From the NCBI RefSeq assembly GCF_963082495.1, contig NZ_CAUJAN010000003.1:124001-188000 (forward strand): 64,000 nucleotides of DNA, in the 5' to 3' direction. The DNA is from Methanobrevibacter sp. V74. Its GTDB lineage: Archaea; Methanobacteriota; Methanobacteria; Methanobacteriales; Methanobacteriaceae. Made by a program: the position numbers and the translations under genes. Shown piece after piece: positions 27,883-36,238 of the stretch; position 1 is the first letter of the stretch, and every line of letters begins with the position of its first letter. The notes beneath the pieces are model-generated. The model saw only the letters and a list, made by a program, of their open reading frames with translations. It ran no database searches and was not told the DNA's origin.

Positions 27883-28559
27883 TAATTCATTGAATAAATC
27901 AACTGCATCATCTTTAGTGAAACCGTCAGTTTCTTCTTTTTGAAAGTTCTTATTTTTTTCTTTTGGGTCATTGTATCACCACTATTTTTACGTATAACAT
28001 GACAAGCACCAGCAAGACACTTAGCTTTAACAATATTTTTATCAACAGATTCTTGTATTGTACCGTAAGTATCCCAGTTTGCAGGCATGCCTGTTAATGA
28101 TATTTCCATAAGGAGTAAATCCTTAATCTCCCACCCTTGATCTTCAAGGATGGTGTACTCAGTTATTTTCCCTCCAATAGATAATCCTAGATTAACTCCA
28201 ACATCAAGCATTTCTTTGATTTGTGGGGATTTTGATTTTAAAATATCTGCTTTAATCTTTAAAGAAGTATCATCTGATTCTAACACTTCTTTAATTGCAC
28301 CATATATTCCCTCCAAACCATACCAATGATCTCCATGTAAGTTTTTAGTAGTTGTTAGCAACTGCTTTTTCATGGAACGTATAGCTGATGGAAGTATAAT
28401 ATCTCCTTGAAGGTCTTTATTCGATGTTGAAGCAACTCCGTCTATTGTTAATGTTCCATTACTATTCTCAGTATACTGAGTTGAATCTTCTTGAGATTTA
28501 GTAGTGAATGGAACGTATAGTTGGAATTGTTTCAATTCATTTATTGTTTCGGTTGTCAT
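27882..28559 (-). CDS. Prohead maturation protease (HK97 U35-like)
   Basis: 225 residues from ATG 28559, behind GAGGA. The core reads TIDGVASTSNKDLQGDIILP, then KNLHGDHWYG and LGLSIGGKITEY, ending with LMEISLTGMPAN. The His in LHGDH and the Ser in LGLSIGG fit the His-Ser pair of herpes/HK97-type proteases. The last 25 residues (KKKIRTFKKKKLTVSL) look like out-of-frame sequence, because the alternative frame continues into the scaffold. Role: cleavage of scaffold and capsid during head maturation. Confidence 0.75.
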   Translation of the reverse strand: MTTETINELKQFQLYVPFTTKSQEDSTQYTENSNGTLTIDGVASTSNKDLQGDIILPSAIRSMKKQLLTTTKNLHGDHWYGLEGIYGAIKEVLESDDTSLKIKADILKSKSPQIKEMLDVGVNLGLSIGGKITEYTILEDQGWEIKDLLLMEISLTGMPANWDTYGTIQESVDKNIVKAKCLAGACHVIRKNSGDTMTQKKKIRTFKKKKLTVSLKMMQLIYSMN

Positions 28560-28606
28560 AAATTTCCTCAACTACAAAAAAAAATATTTTTTTATTAAAA
28601 AATAGA

Positions 28607-28665
28607 GTGGGATGATGGAATCAAACCATCTCAAACATAAAATAACTAATAATAATTAATCCCAC
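28607..28665 (-). other. tRNA-like stem structure lacking normal D/anticodon arms
   Basis: On the minus strand a 7-nt GTGGGAT (28665-28659) pairs perfectly with ATCCCAC (28613-28607). Directly next to the second arm lies a 5-bp stem GATGG/CCATC closing the 7-nt loop TTTGATT, exactly the acceptor-plus-T-arm layout of a tRNA. The 28 nt where D and anticodon arms should be are AT-rich and too short. It may be a decayed tRNA, a tRNA mimic, or a structured leader of the protease transcript. Confidence 0.4.
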
Positions 28666-28807
28666 ATTACAGGAAAAAAATTAAAAAAAATAATGGAAAC
28701 AGTTTAAAATCCACAATAATGCGCCAAGGTGGAATTTAAAATAGCGAAATGACTATAAATAAAATAAAAACATATTGAAAAAGAATAAAAATAGGAGGTG
28801 ATAAATC

Positions 28808-28882
28808 GTGATTCTGAAAGTTCACATCTACGATGATGATGACGAAGATGCAGACGTGTACATTGAAAAAGGCCACATTTAA
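28808..28882 (+). CDS. Plus-strand 24-residue acidic mini-protein
   Basis: AGGAGGTGAT at 28793-28802 is a perfect Shine-Dalgarno site, 5 nt before GTG 28808. The frame reads 24 residues including IYDDDDEDADVYIEKG and stops at TAA. It is antisense to the late operon. Such an ideal site before a tiny frame is unlikely by chance, but no family or homologue can be named. Confidence 0.45.
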   Translation: MILKVHIYDDDDEDADVYIEKGHI

Positions 28883-28931
28883 GCTCAGTGACCCCATTGA
28901 GCATCATCCCAAATGAAAATAAAAATAATTG

Positions 28932-29210
28932 TTATTCGGTTATAAGATCTAAAGTACTTACAGCAGTTCCTAAGATTCCCTCATCAGTAAAAGCAAGATT
29001 AGGATACTCTGGATAATCATTAACATACCTATCATAATCATAACATTCATTTACATATTCATGTTTCATATCTTCAAGCCCCATTTTACTATTGATGTAA
29101 TCTAATTTAATATCCATTGGCCAGGTACTGTGCTCCAGGTATAATTCTTTAACTCGTTTAATAAACTCCTCTTCAGTCATAGGATATTTGGACTCATCAA
29201 TCTTTTTCAT
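28932..29210 (-). CDS. Small acidic protein after the MuF-like gene
   Basis: 92 residues from ATG 29210, behind GGGGGT; a longer upstream frame would overlap the previous gene. It has MTEEEFIKRVKELYLEH and an acidic, Tyr-rich C-terminus (ECYDYDRYVNDYPEYP). No family is known. It directly follows a head protein with an enzyme-like C-terminal domain, so a cognate partner or inhibitor is conceivable but not shown. Confidence 0.5.
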   Translation of the reverse strand: MKKIDESKYPMTEEEFIKRVKELYLEHSTWPMDIKLDYINSKMGLEDMKHEYVNECYDYDRYVNDYPEYPNLAFTDEGILGTAVSTLDLITE

Positions 29211-29229
29211 AAAATAACCCCCAAAATAT

Positions 29230-30732
29230 TCATAAACTATCATCCCTTACTTTCTCTGCAACATCATAAGCAGACAAATCACTCTCTCCTTCACTAACCT
29301 CAACAACATCATAAAAATCATGTTTAGTTTCATATTCACTTTGATTACCAGTATACTTGAAAAATATAATGTGCTCAGGCTTATTTACTCCTTTTACCCA
29401 TTCATCAGGAGCGAATTCTTCATCGAATTCACAGTAACTTACAGGTTCAAAACCACACTTACGATAAAATTTATAATTTCCATCATAACTATCTAATTTG
29501 GTTCCACCTTTAGCAACTGCATATCTTAATAATGCTTCACCACTATCCTTAGGATGTTGGCTAGCACACACTGAGATTATGTCCCCATTAGGCTTAATTG
29601 CAATAGTGCTGCCGTGGTCTGTTATGAATAATTCGCAATCATCATAATCTGTTGCATCATGAACATCTACACGCCATTTATCACGATTACTATTAGTGGA
29701 TTTAGATTTTAATAATGATTCTCTAAATTCCTGAGAGTCTCCTGTGATTCTTTTAATATAGACTCCATGTGGCCTGCCTTTAGGTGTATATTTATGGAAC
29801 CCATTATTTAAAAGTTCCTCAATATATTTACTATGATCAATAGTTAAATTTACAACATCAAGTTTCTCACCACTGCTATTTTTACTTTCCCATACTGACA
29901 AATAAGTACATCTGCATAACGGATGGAAAGGTGGAAAATTTCCACCATCAAGTAATTTCTTAATATTATGAACTTTTTCACCATTACGATTAGCATAAGT
30001 TAACTCCGCACCCCTATCAAAATGATAAGCATAGTATAAACAGGTAGCACAAACATTATCATCTTCAGCAGTTAATATTTTCACTTCAGTATAACCTTCA
30101 TTCACATAAGATTGAAGAATACCTGTGTTTTGTGTGCGACTTATTTCTGTACGAGCAATCATTGTTGCTCTGTGTCGAGGTGTGAAAATAGAGTCTGCTA
30201 ATTGTTCTTCCGCTATACTTAATATTTGAGGGGCTAAACTATAGGGGTGTTCACCCGCAATCGCTCCTTTAACTAATTTATATTTGATTTGGGTTCTAAC
30301 ATCATTATCAATTCGCTGTATTAAACCCACATTATATTCTGTAATAAAACGTAAAGCTTGTTTATCTGCTTCAGTGTACTTGATATGTTCTTGCATATCA
30401 GAATATCCCTGTGCTTTACCTCTACGGTAAACCTCTGAAAGCAATGCTTCAACACTAGGATATTTGCTTTCAAGAATTTCATCCCATTCATTTTCTAATG
30501 ATTGAAATACCTCTCGTTGATATTCCGCTTCAGCGAAAAAATAATCTCTAGCATCATCACTGTCTAACCAACGTATTCCAGCGTCTAATTGGTTATCAAT
30601 AAGATTCATTAATAAAACATAATATCTTAATGATCTACTATCCTCTAAACTTTTATACTGGAATTCAGGCCACAAATCAAGATAATTTAAGATTAATTCA
30701 TTAGTATAATTCCTTTCAGATTGAATACTCAT
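29230..30732 (-). CDS. MuF/SPP1 gp7-like minor head protein with C-terminal GNAT-like domain
   Basis: A 500-residue protein immediately after the portal gene. Residues 1-290 are a phage Mu F-type head morphogenesis domain with RATMIARTEISRTQN, a CATC motif and GGNFPPFHPLCRCTYL, typical of the zinc-site ending. The C-terminal 180 residues add another domain: ELFITDHGSTIAIKPNGDII, GEALLRYAVAKGGTKLDSYD, FYRKCGFEPVSYC and EHIIFFKY. The FYxKxGF pattern is that of GNAT acetyltransferases. MuF fusions often carry effector domains co-packaged with DNA. Confidence 0.7.
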   Translation of the reverse strand: MSIQSERNYTNELILNYLDLWPEFQYKSLEDSRSLRYYVLLMNLIDNQLDAGIRWLDSDDARDYFFAEAEYQREVFQSLENEWDEILESKYPSVEALLSEVYRRGKAQGYSDMQEHIKYTEADKQALRFITEYNVGLIQRIDNDVRTQIKYKLVKGAIAGEHPYSLAPQILSIAEEQLADSIFTPRHRATMIARTEISRTQNTGILQSYVNEGYTEVKILTAEDDNVCATCLYYAYHFDRGAELTYANRNGEKVHNIKKLLDGGNFPPFHPLCRCTYLSVWESKNSSGEKLDVVNLTIDHSKYIEELLNNGFHKYTPKGRPHGVYIKRITGDSQEFRESLLKSKSTNSNRDKWRVDVHDATDYDDCELFITDHGSTIAIKPNGDIISVCASQHPKDSGEALLRYAVAKGGTKLDSYDGNYKFYRKCGFEPVSYCEFDEEFAPDEWVKGVNKPEHIIFFKYTGNQSEYETKHDFYDVVEVSEGESDLSAYDVAEKVRDDSL

Positions 30733-30733
30733 T

Positions 30734-32053
30734 TTAATAACCTTTATCTATTCTGTCCATAACCACTGATTTTAACATGGCAAATTCTTCAAGGTTTTTT
30801 GTTTCGTTTTCTTGTGGGTTTATTAAAACAGAATTATCTATGTTTTCTGGACTGGTGGCTAAAGCAAATTGACTGTAATTCATTGGTACGTTACCCCAAT
30901 CTACTGGAGATAAACCATAACCTGACCTTACCTCATTGATAAAAGTAGTTCCATTACGTAATTGTTTATCCTCTATTTCTGCACGGTTCAATTTGTTCTC
31001 ATGATCTTCACGAATAAACTCAAATAATTCTTGAAAACCGGATCTCCCCAAGTTTTTATTGAATGCATCTTCAATAACTTTACAATTACTGTTTATTACT
31101 TTACCGAAGTTTTTATCTTGTGATTCACCACTACCCGTTCCAAGATTCGCGGTTTCAATAATACTTACTTTAGCAGGAGGCACACCAAACATTGTTATTA
31201 CACAATCACGAGAATATCTTATTAACTCTAAAAATTCCATGTCTTTATTACTATTGTTAGTGTGTTGATAATTACCTCCTTGCATGGCAATTATACCTTT
31301 CTGATTCTTCTGTTTTTTCAAACGTTGAATATTCTCTTTAACAATTTGTGGTTTTAAATCTTTATCAAAACTTAAAACTCCTCTGGGATCTAAACCATGA
31401 TTTTCGAAAACATTCTTATTATGATTCAAACCAAGTGCTTCGAGACTAATATTCATAGCAATAGTATCAATAAGACTAGTACCCCATTTACTACCACGTA
31501 TCTGGATTTTCGGTTCATAAATATGAATAATATTCTCCGGTTCAAAGACATGTTCAGTATTCCTGATACACCAAGCATCACGATTATAATCATAACCCAT
31601 TAACTCAGTAGGTATGAATTTAAACCCATTCGGTATATTATCGAATATTTTATCATGATTAACTTCAATGAATGTATCACCAGTCACTTTCCAAGATGGT
31701 ACGATTTGCTTAATTAATGAGGAAAATGTATCTTCAGCATATTTACCTGCCGGAGCATTGAATAAATCAGTTAAATAATTAACTTTTTCATGGTTAACAG
31801 TAGTTGTATTGGGATTATTAATTTGAAACCCTTCTGATAATATTTCATCACAAGTAACCATGCAACAACGCCTAACCCAAACATTCTTTTTAAATGCTTG
31901 ATAATAAGTATTTAAATCACCTATATTTTTATCAGGAGTAGTGAATGACCATCCATACTCATCCATGAACAGATCATATAAACTATATCTTTCAGGTCTG
32001 CGTAACCCTGGAAGATGATTTGCCACTCCTTTTATCGAATCTATAATCTTCAT
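30734..32053 (-). CDS. Portal protein
   Basis: A 439-residue protein directly after the large terminase, as portals are. It has the portal pattern of a wing domain around WKVTGDTFIEVNHDKIF, a loop ELMGYDYNRDAWCIRN, the helix-rich stem after SLEALGLNHNKNVFEN, and the conserved FGVPPAKVSIIETANLGTG segment. The dodecameric portal is the DNA channel and docking site of terminase. Confidence 0.8.
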   Translation of the reverse strand: MKIIDSIKGVANHLPGLRRPERYSLYDLFMDEYGWSFTTPDKNIGDLNTYYQAFKKNVWVRRCCMVTCDEILSEGFQINNPNTTTVNHEKVNYLTDLFNAPAGKYAEDTFSSLIKQIVPSWKVTGDTFIEVNHDKIFDNIPNGFKFIPTELMGYDYNRDAWCIRNTEHVFEPENIIHIYEPKIQIRGSKWGTSLIDTIAMNISLEALGLNHNKNVFENHGLDPRGVLSFDKDLKPQIVKENIQRLKKQKNQKGIIAMQGGNYQHTNNSNKDMEFLELIRYSRDCVITMFGVPPAKVSIIETANLGTGSGESQDKNFGKVINSNCKVIEDAFNKNLGRSGFQELFEFIREDHENKLNRAEIEDKQLRNGTTFINEVRSGYGLSPVDWGNVPMNYSQFALATSPENIDNSVLINPQENETKNLEEFAMLKSVVMDRIDKGY

Positions 32054-32059
32054 AAAATA

Positions 32060-33472
32060 TCACAATTCAATTAATTCTAATTCAACAGTATTCACAAAAT
32101 TAGTTAGTATACTATTCCATGCATATCCTAATGCATCTAATTCATCTGGAGATTTATGTTTTTTCATTTCTTCAGGATTTGGACTAACATACATGAATTG
32201 GTCGAATAAACCATCTTTTCTTTCTAATTGCTCTTTTAAATGACTACTAAATTTTAACTCACCTTTAATTATTGCTTTTGCAATAGGTCTAGCACGAGTA
32301 TATTTAGATTTAATTGCTGAAACACCATTTACATCAATACTATATTTTTCTATTAAATCAGATAATACATCATCAACCCAGTATCTTAATGCATACACAC
32401 TATCTCCACCAGGTTCTTCTTCAAAATCAACATTATATAAATTATTCTCAAGTATTTGCTTCTCAATAATATTATAAACACTATCCTCAGGATAAGCTGA
32501 CCCATCAATACTTAAATCGTTCAAGACAGTTAAACCATTATCTAATCTAATAAGATTCATTGCAACAGTATTATCCCTTCCAGTACCTGCTGTATCAATA
32601 CCCATAGTACAAAACAATACTTCCCTTTCAACATAATCCTCTACATCAATATAAGCATTAACTAATTGATCACGATTAATCAAATCCCCAGCAGTAGGTC
32701 TGTAATGCCAATTACCATATTTTTGGTACTGTTGATCAATATAATCCAATTCATTTAAAGAACCTTCATAAGCTGCTTTATCAATATGAGGATTATCACG
32801 CCAATCTAAAGCAATATAAGGTTTCAGACCATCAACAAATTCTTTAACCAAATATTCAGTACTATCCCCACCAGGATTAGATAAGTTAATTATGCTTCTA
32901 GGAATTTGAGTTGTATTTCTCATTGACCTATATTGAAATCTTAATACGGCTTCAGGTAATTCTGAAGCTTCATCATTAACAATACGATCATAACTAGCGG
33001 ACTTGAATTTTTGCTTTTTTTCATCATGATCAAATGCTTTGAAATAAATAGTATTGCCATTAGGAGCAGTTATCTGTGGAATTGGACTTTGTTTAAAATC
33101 ACAACAGATATCTTCAGGTAAATGTGTTCCACAACACCAGTCAACAAGATTATCCCAAATACTGTTAGTGTCAACTAGTTCTGCATGATTACGTCGAGTA
33201 ACTAAACAAGTATAATCTTCATCTTTATGTAAGTATTGTACTGATAACATACTTCCAAGATATGTTTTACCTCCATATCCTCCGGCTCCAGCTAATACTG
33301 CGTTAGGTTTTTTAGTTCCATCTTCAGCATATTTTTCTTCACGATTAGCTAAAATAATTGGTATTAACTGTTTAGGGTACGGTTTATATAAACAATAAGG
33401 ATTTTCTATGATAGTTTTTTGAAGTAACAACTGTTCTTTATTAGTTATTGATATTTTATTTTCTATCAACAT
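32060..33472 (-). CDS. terL: Terminase large subunit
   Basis: A 470-residue packaging motor. Walker A is AGAGGYGGKT (residues 61-70) and Walker B is DRIVNDEASE, with an adjacent motif III-like INLSNPGG. The C-terminal nuclease has acidic residues in MGIDTAGTGRDNTVAM and VDFEEEPGGDS. It overlaps the small terminase gene by 17 bp. The viral lineage could be placed from this protein. Confidence 0.85.
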   Translation of the reverse strand: MLIENKISITNKEQLLLQKTIIENPYCLYKPYPKQLIPIILANREEKYAEDGTKKPNAVLAGAGGYGGKTYLGSMLSVQYLHKDEDYTCLVTRRNHAELVDTNSIWDNLVDWCCGTHLPEDICCDFKQSPIPQITAPNGNTIYFKAFDHDEKKQKFKSASYDRIVNDEASELPEAVLRFQYRSMRNTTQIPRSIINLSNPGGDSTEYLVKEFVDGLKPYIALDWRDNPHIDKAAYEGSLNELDYIDQQYQKYGNWHYRPTAGDLINRDQLVNAYIDVEDYVEREVLFCTMGIDTAGTGRDNTVAMNLIRLDNGLTVLNDLSIDGSAYPEDSVYNIIEKQILENNLYNVDFEEEPGGDSVYALRYWVDDVLSDLIEKYSIDVNGVSAIKSKYTRARPIAKAIIKGELKFSSHLKEQLERKDGLFDQFMYVSPNPEEMKKHKSPDELDALGYAWNSILTNFVNTVELELIEL

Positions 33473-34115
33473 TTTCAGTCACTTCAGTTAACACATCATC
33501 TAAATTATAATCACTTAATTCATTAACAAATAAATAATTTTCTTTTTTAGTATTTATTTCAGCATCAACTTTAACTGTGGAATCATTTTTGGAGATATCT
33601 TTAGGCATACCAGATTCTGTTAGTAATGTATCTACTTTTTTTTTATGAGCTTTTGCCAAATCAGATTTGCCTCTGGCTTTTGTATGAGGATTGATTTTTC
33701 TAGACTTATCAATTTTCACATCTAATTTCCAGTCATTATTTAAAGATTTAATTAATTCTTTACTATCTTCTTTAAAAAATTCTCCAATGTCTTTTTTCAA
33801 ATTATTTTGAATGTCTTTGATGAAATCTGCCCAATAAGCTTTTTTTCTAACATACCATCGTTTTAGTTTACTCCAATTTTTCATTGTTGCTCTTGCAGGT
33901 AGTTTTGCAAATGGGTTTTTTCCCCCGCTAGGAGCTTGCTTAGGTGTAGGTAATGTGTTGCCGTCTTTATCTTCAGGATACCAATAATCTAAAAATGACT
34001 CAATAGTTCCGTCAAAATGGAAATATTCATTTGCGAACCAATATTGTTTTGGAGTTTCTTTTTCTTGGATTTCATAAATAGGTTCAATTAATTCTATTTT
34101 TTTACTTCTAACCAA
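33456..34115 (-). CDS. Terminase small subunit candidate
   Basis: A 219-residue basic protein just upstream of the large subunit. It has a helix-turn-helix-like region around FAKLPARATMKNWSKLKRWY followed by a Lys-rich helical middle (HTKARGKSDLAKAHKKKVDT). Small terminases recognise packaging sites. Position supports the call more than sequence. Confidence 0.6.
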   Translation of the reverse strand: MVRSKKIELIEPIYEIQEKETPKQYWFANEYFHFDGTIESFLDYWYPEDKDGNTLPTPKQAPSGGKNPFAKLPARATMKNWSKLKRWYVRKKAYWADFIKDIQNNLKKDIGEFFKEDSKELIKSLNNDWKLDVKIDKSRKINPHTKARGKSDLAKAHKKKVDTLLTESGMPKDISKNDSTVKVDAEINTKKENYLFVNELSDYNLDDVLTEVTENVDRK

Positions 34116-34234
34116 AACATATCATCTCCTATTTAGTGTGAGAAATACTTTCATTAATAAGTCGTCAATTTCATCTCTATGCTCACTTCTTTCAACTGCA
34201 CTTTTTGGAGGCATAGTATCTAATTTATTAAATT

Positions 34235-34290
34235 TTGTAAAGGTTTACAAGTGTAAAGTGTAAATGGTCTGTAAAGGTTTACACTGTAAA
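34235..34290. repeat. TGTAAA iteron/operator cluster
   Basis: Seven TGTAAA hexamers occur in 55 bp: five forward (starting 34236, 34252, 34259, 34270, 34285) and two inverted (34244, 34278). Two form near-palindromes TGTAAAGGTTTACA. The cluster lies just upstream of the small terminase gene. It may be a late-operon operator, a packaging recognition site or a replication origin. Confidence 0.6.
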
Positions 34291-34313
34291 GGATTGTATA
34301 AGTATAAAAAAAA

Positions 34314-34845
34314 CTAGTGTTTTTGTATTCTTTTTTCTGCTATATTGTAATAGTTTTCATCGAGTTCTATTCCTATGAAATTTCTATTTGTTTGTGTGCA
34401 TGCTACTCCTGTACTTCCAGAGCCCATGAAGCAGTCAAGTATTGTATCGTGGGGTTTTGAAGATTTTTCAATTAAAAATTTTAATAAATCTACTGGTTTT
34501 TGGTTTTGATGTTGTTGTAGTTTTCCTGTTACACGATTATATTTTAAAATTTTGAAATATTTGTTTATTTCTTGTTTAAAAAAATCAATATTGTCTGCAT
34601 TACAAAAACAATAGAAAGCACAATTATCATTTAATAACTCATATAGTAATTTAAAACTTTTTTTTAATACTTCTGGGTTATTATCATTTAGTATGGGTTT
34701 GCAGAAAATGTTTTTTATTTTTACGATGACCTGTTTTGTAATTTATAAGATATGGTGGGTCTATTAAAATTAAATCTACTTTTTGCCCATTATTGATTAA
34801 GGTAGGTAGTATGTCTAAACAATCTCTTTTATATAATTCAATCAA
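34314..34845 (-). pseudogene. DNA N6-adenine methyltransferase, decayed
   Basis: A TTG at 34845 behind GGAGGGGAG starts a Dam/phage-type adenine methyltransferase: IELYKRDCLDILP, then VDLILIDPPY (the catalytic DPPY). After about 45 codons the frame shifts near HRKNKKH; the second frame continues IFCKPILNDNNPE to the end, with HQNQKPVDLLKFLIE and DCFMGSGSTGVAC (the AdoMet-binding motif). The middle region that normally links these (about 50 residues with WVK-type motifs) is missing. A frameshift and an internal deletion together argue for a dead gene. Confidence 0.7.
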
Positions 34846-34870
34846 AAAACTCCCCTCCCATCCTGTTTTT

Positions 34871-35149
34871 TCAGATTATTTTGATTAGTTCTGTGATTAG
34901 GAATGCGAATATTGTTCCGAAGAGGGCTATTGAAATACCTATTAGGTATTTTATTGTATGGAATGCACTGTTTAATTGTGCTATTTCTATTGCTAGTTTG
35001 TCTTGAGTTGCATCTAGTTTGTTTAGTGTTTTTTCTAGTCTGGTTGTTTCGGTTGTGATTGTGTTGACTTTTTCTTCGTTGCTTGTGAGTCTTTTTTCTA
35101 TGTTTATGAATGTTTCTTCACGCACACAATCATGAATATCCTGAGACAT
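34871..35149 (-). CDS. Haemolysin XhlA-like small membrane protein
   Basis: A 92-residue protein with a long N-terminal coiled coil (residues 10-62, heptads of Leu/Ile/Thr) and one C-terminal transmembrane helix (IKYLIGISIALFGTIFAFLI). This matches the XhlA layout, which in Bacillus phages cooperates with a holin in lysis. The adjacent holin-like gene supports this. The pair lies far from the endoisopeptidase. Confidence 0.6.
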   Translation of the reverse strand: MSQDIHDCVREETFINIEKRLTSNEEKVNTITTETTRLEKTLNKLDATQDKLAIEIAQLNSAFHTIKYLIGISIALFGTIFAFLITELIKII

Positions 35150-35162
35150 TTTTTTGATCTCC

Positions 35163-35423
35163 TTAATATTCCTCGGTTAAATCATCTTCAGGTTCAGTGC
35201 GTTCATATTCTTCTTGGGTTAATTGTTCTGCAATTTCTACTCTTTTGTTTTCAGTTGATTGTGTTACAATATATCCCGCTGCAAATATGAGTAATGGGAT
35301 TATACTTGCGTATTCTACTGGTAGTAATTGTGTTAATCCATCTTTACCAAGGTATACTATTAATGCTGCTATGAATGATATAGCAGTTGCTATTTTTGAT
35401 TTGTTTTTGTAACTTTCAGCCAT
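35163..35423 (-). CDS. Holin-like membrane protein
   Basis: An 86-residue protein with two hydrophobic segments (ATAISFIAALIVYLG, residues 12-26, and YASIIPLLIFAAGYIVTQ, residues 38-55) and an acidic C-terminal tail. Size, two membrane spans and the XhlA-like neighbour fit a holin. AGGTGA precedes the ATG. A general small membrane protein is the alternative. Confidence 0.55.
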   Translation of the reverse strand: MAESYKNKSKIATAISFIAALIVYLGKDGLTQLLPVEYASIIPLLIFAAGYIVTQSTENKRVEIAEQLTQEEYERTEPEDDLTEEY

Positions 35424-35920
35424 TTAATTTTCACCTTTATTATTTTTTTGTTATTTTGAACAGTTTTTTAAATATTTTATTAAACATGATTTTCGAAAAT
35501 ACAGGATTTTTTAAAATTAACTTGAACATTTTAATAATATTTTGTTAATTTTTTTAAACAAATTGTATTTCCATATTATTTTTAAAGGGGCCCTGGAAGG
35601 AATCAAACCAATCTGAGAAAACAAAGCAAAAATTTAAAGATAACAAAAAACTCATCAAAAAAAAGAGGTAATAAAATATATTCACACCATTTAAAAATAG
35701 AATTTTTTCTTGTTTTTTTCAGGACCATTAAGATAAATATTAAATTAAAAATGAGGACGTATAAGAGGAAGATATTGAAACCATGTATTATTCTATTTTA
35801 TTAGTTAAACTAAACTATCATTTTTTTTTTGGAGATTGAAAATTTATAATGTAAGTGTTAATAAAACATGATTCATTGAAGAAAAAATAAGAATAATGAT
35901 GATATAAAAATAAATTTTTA
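35424..35920. other. Non-coding gap upstream of the holin/packaging operon
   Basis: About 500 AT-rich bp without a convincing gene. It includes a likely TATA region for the holin gene around 35465-35485, a 12-bp palindrome ATTTTCGAAAAT (35489-35500), and near 35588 a string GGAATCAAACCAATCT that resembles the T-arm part of the tRNA-like element at 28.6 kb (GGAATCAAACCATCT). No matching acceptor arm was found here. Confidence 0.4.
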
Positions 35921-36238
35921 CTATTTCAACCCATATGGCAGATATATTTTAAACCCCCCAACATAATCATAAGTTGATCTTGTTACCAACCCACAAGAAT
36001 TACAATATTCCTCTCCCCATTCACCTTGGATGATTTCATCTCCGCAATCTGGACACTTAGATGTCAGGGTTTTATCTTTCAATTCTTGAATGTAATGTAT
36101 TCTACTGATTTGAAAATATAAGTATGGATCACTCCATCGGAGTTCACCCATAATTTCTTGATCGTGGAAATGTTTTAAATAATAATTGATTGGGTCTTCA
36201 TGTTTTAATCTAGCATCATCACTAATTTCATCACACAA
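35921..36238 (-). CDS. Zinc-ribbon protein with TFIIB-like ribbon
   Basis: A 105-residue protein. Residues about 60-85 hold CPDC...GEEYCNSCGLV, a four-Cys zinc ribbon like the N-terminus of archaeal TFB. The N-terminal half is helical with IRxHYIQEL-type segments and no cyclin fold. It may modulate host transcription initiation. The apparent start is TTG 36238 behind GGGGGG. A frameshifted paralogue lies upstream. Confidence 0.65.
   Translation of the reverse strand: MCDEISDDARLKHEDPINYYLKHFHDQEIMGELRWSDPYLYFQISRIHYIQELKDKTLTSKCPDCGDEIIQGEWGEEYCNSCGLVTRSTYDYVGGFKIYLPYGLK

Larger units (their letters stand above)
28560..28931. other. Non-coding gap in the head operon
   Basis: About 370 bp without a minus-strand gene. 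It holds a tRNA-like acceptor/T-arm structure (28607-28665), a hairpin with TCCAC/GTGGA arms near 28710-28740, and a plus-strand mini-ORF with a perfect ribosome-binding site (28793-28882). The string TGGGATGATG at 28608 has its inverted match CATCATCCCA at 28902. Confidence 0.5.

Noticed and set aside
28704-28907. 67-codon minus-strand frame in the head-operon gap
   Set aside because: No domain pattern, His/Cys-rich by chance, and opposite to the plus-strand frame that has a perfect ribosome-binding site.
35588-35660. Second tRNA-like element near GGAATCAAACCAATCT
   Set aside because: Only the T-loop-like string is present; no acceptor arm and a poor T stem.
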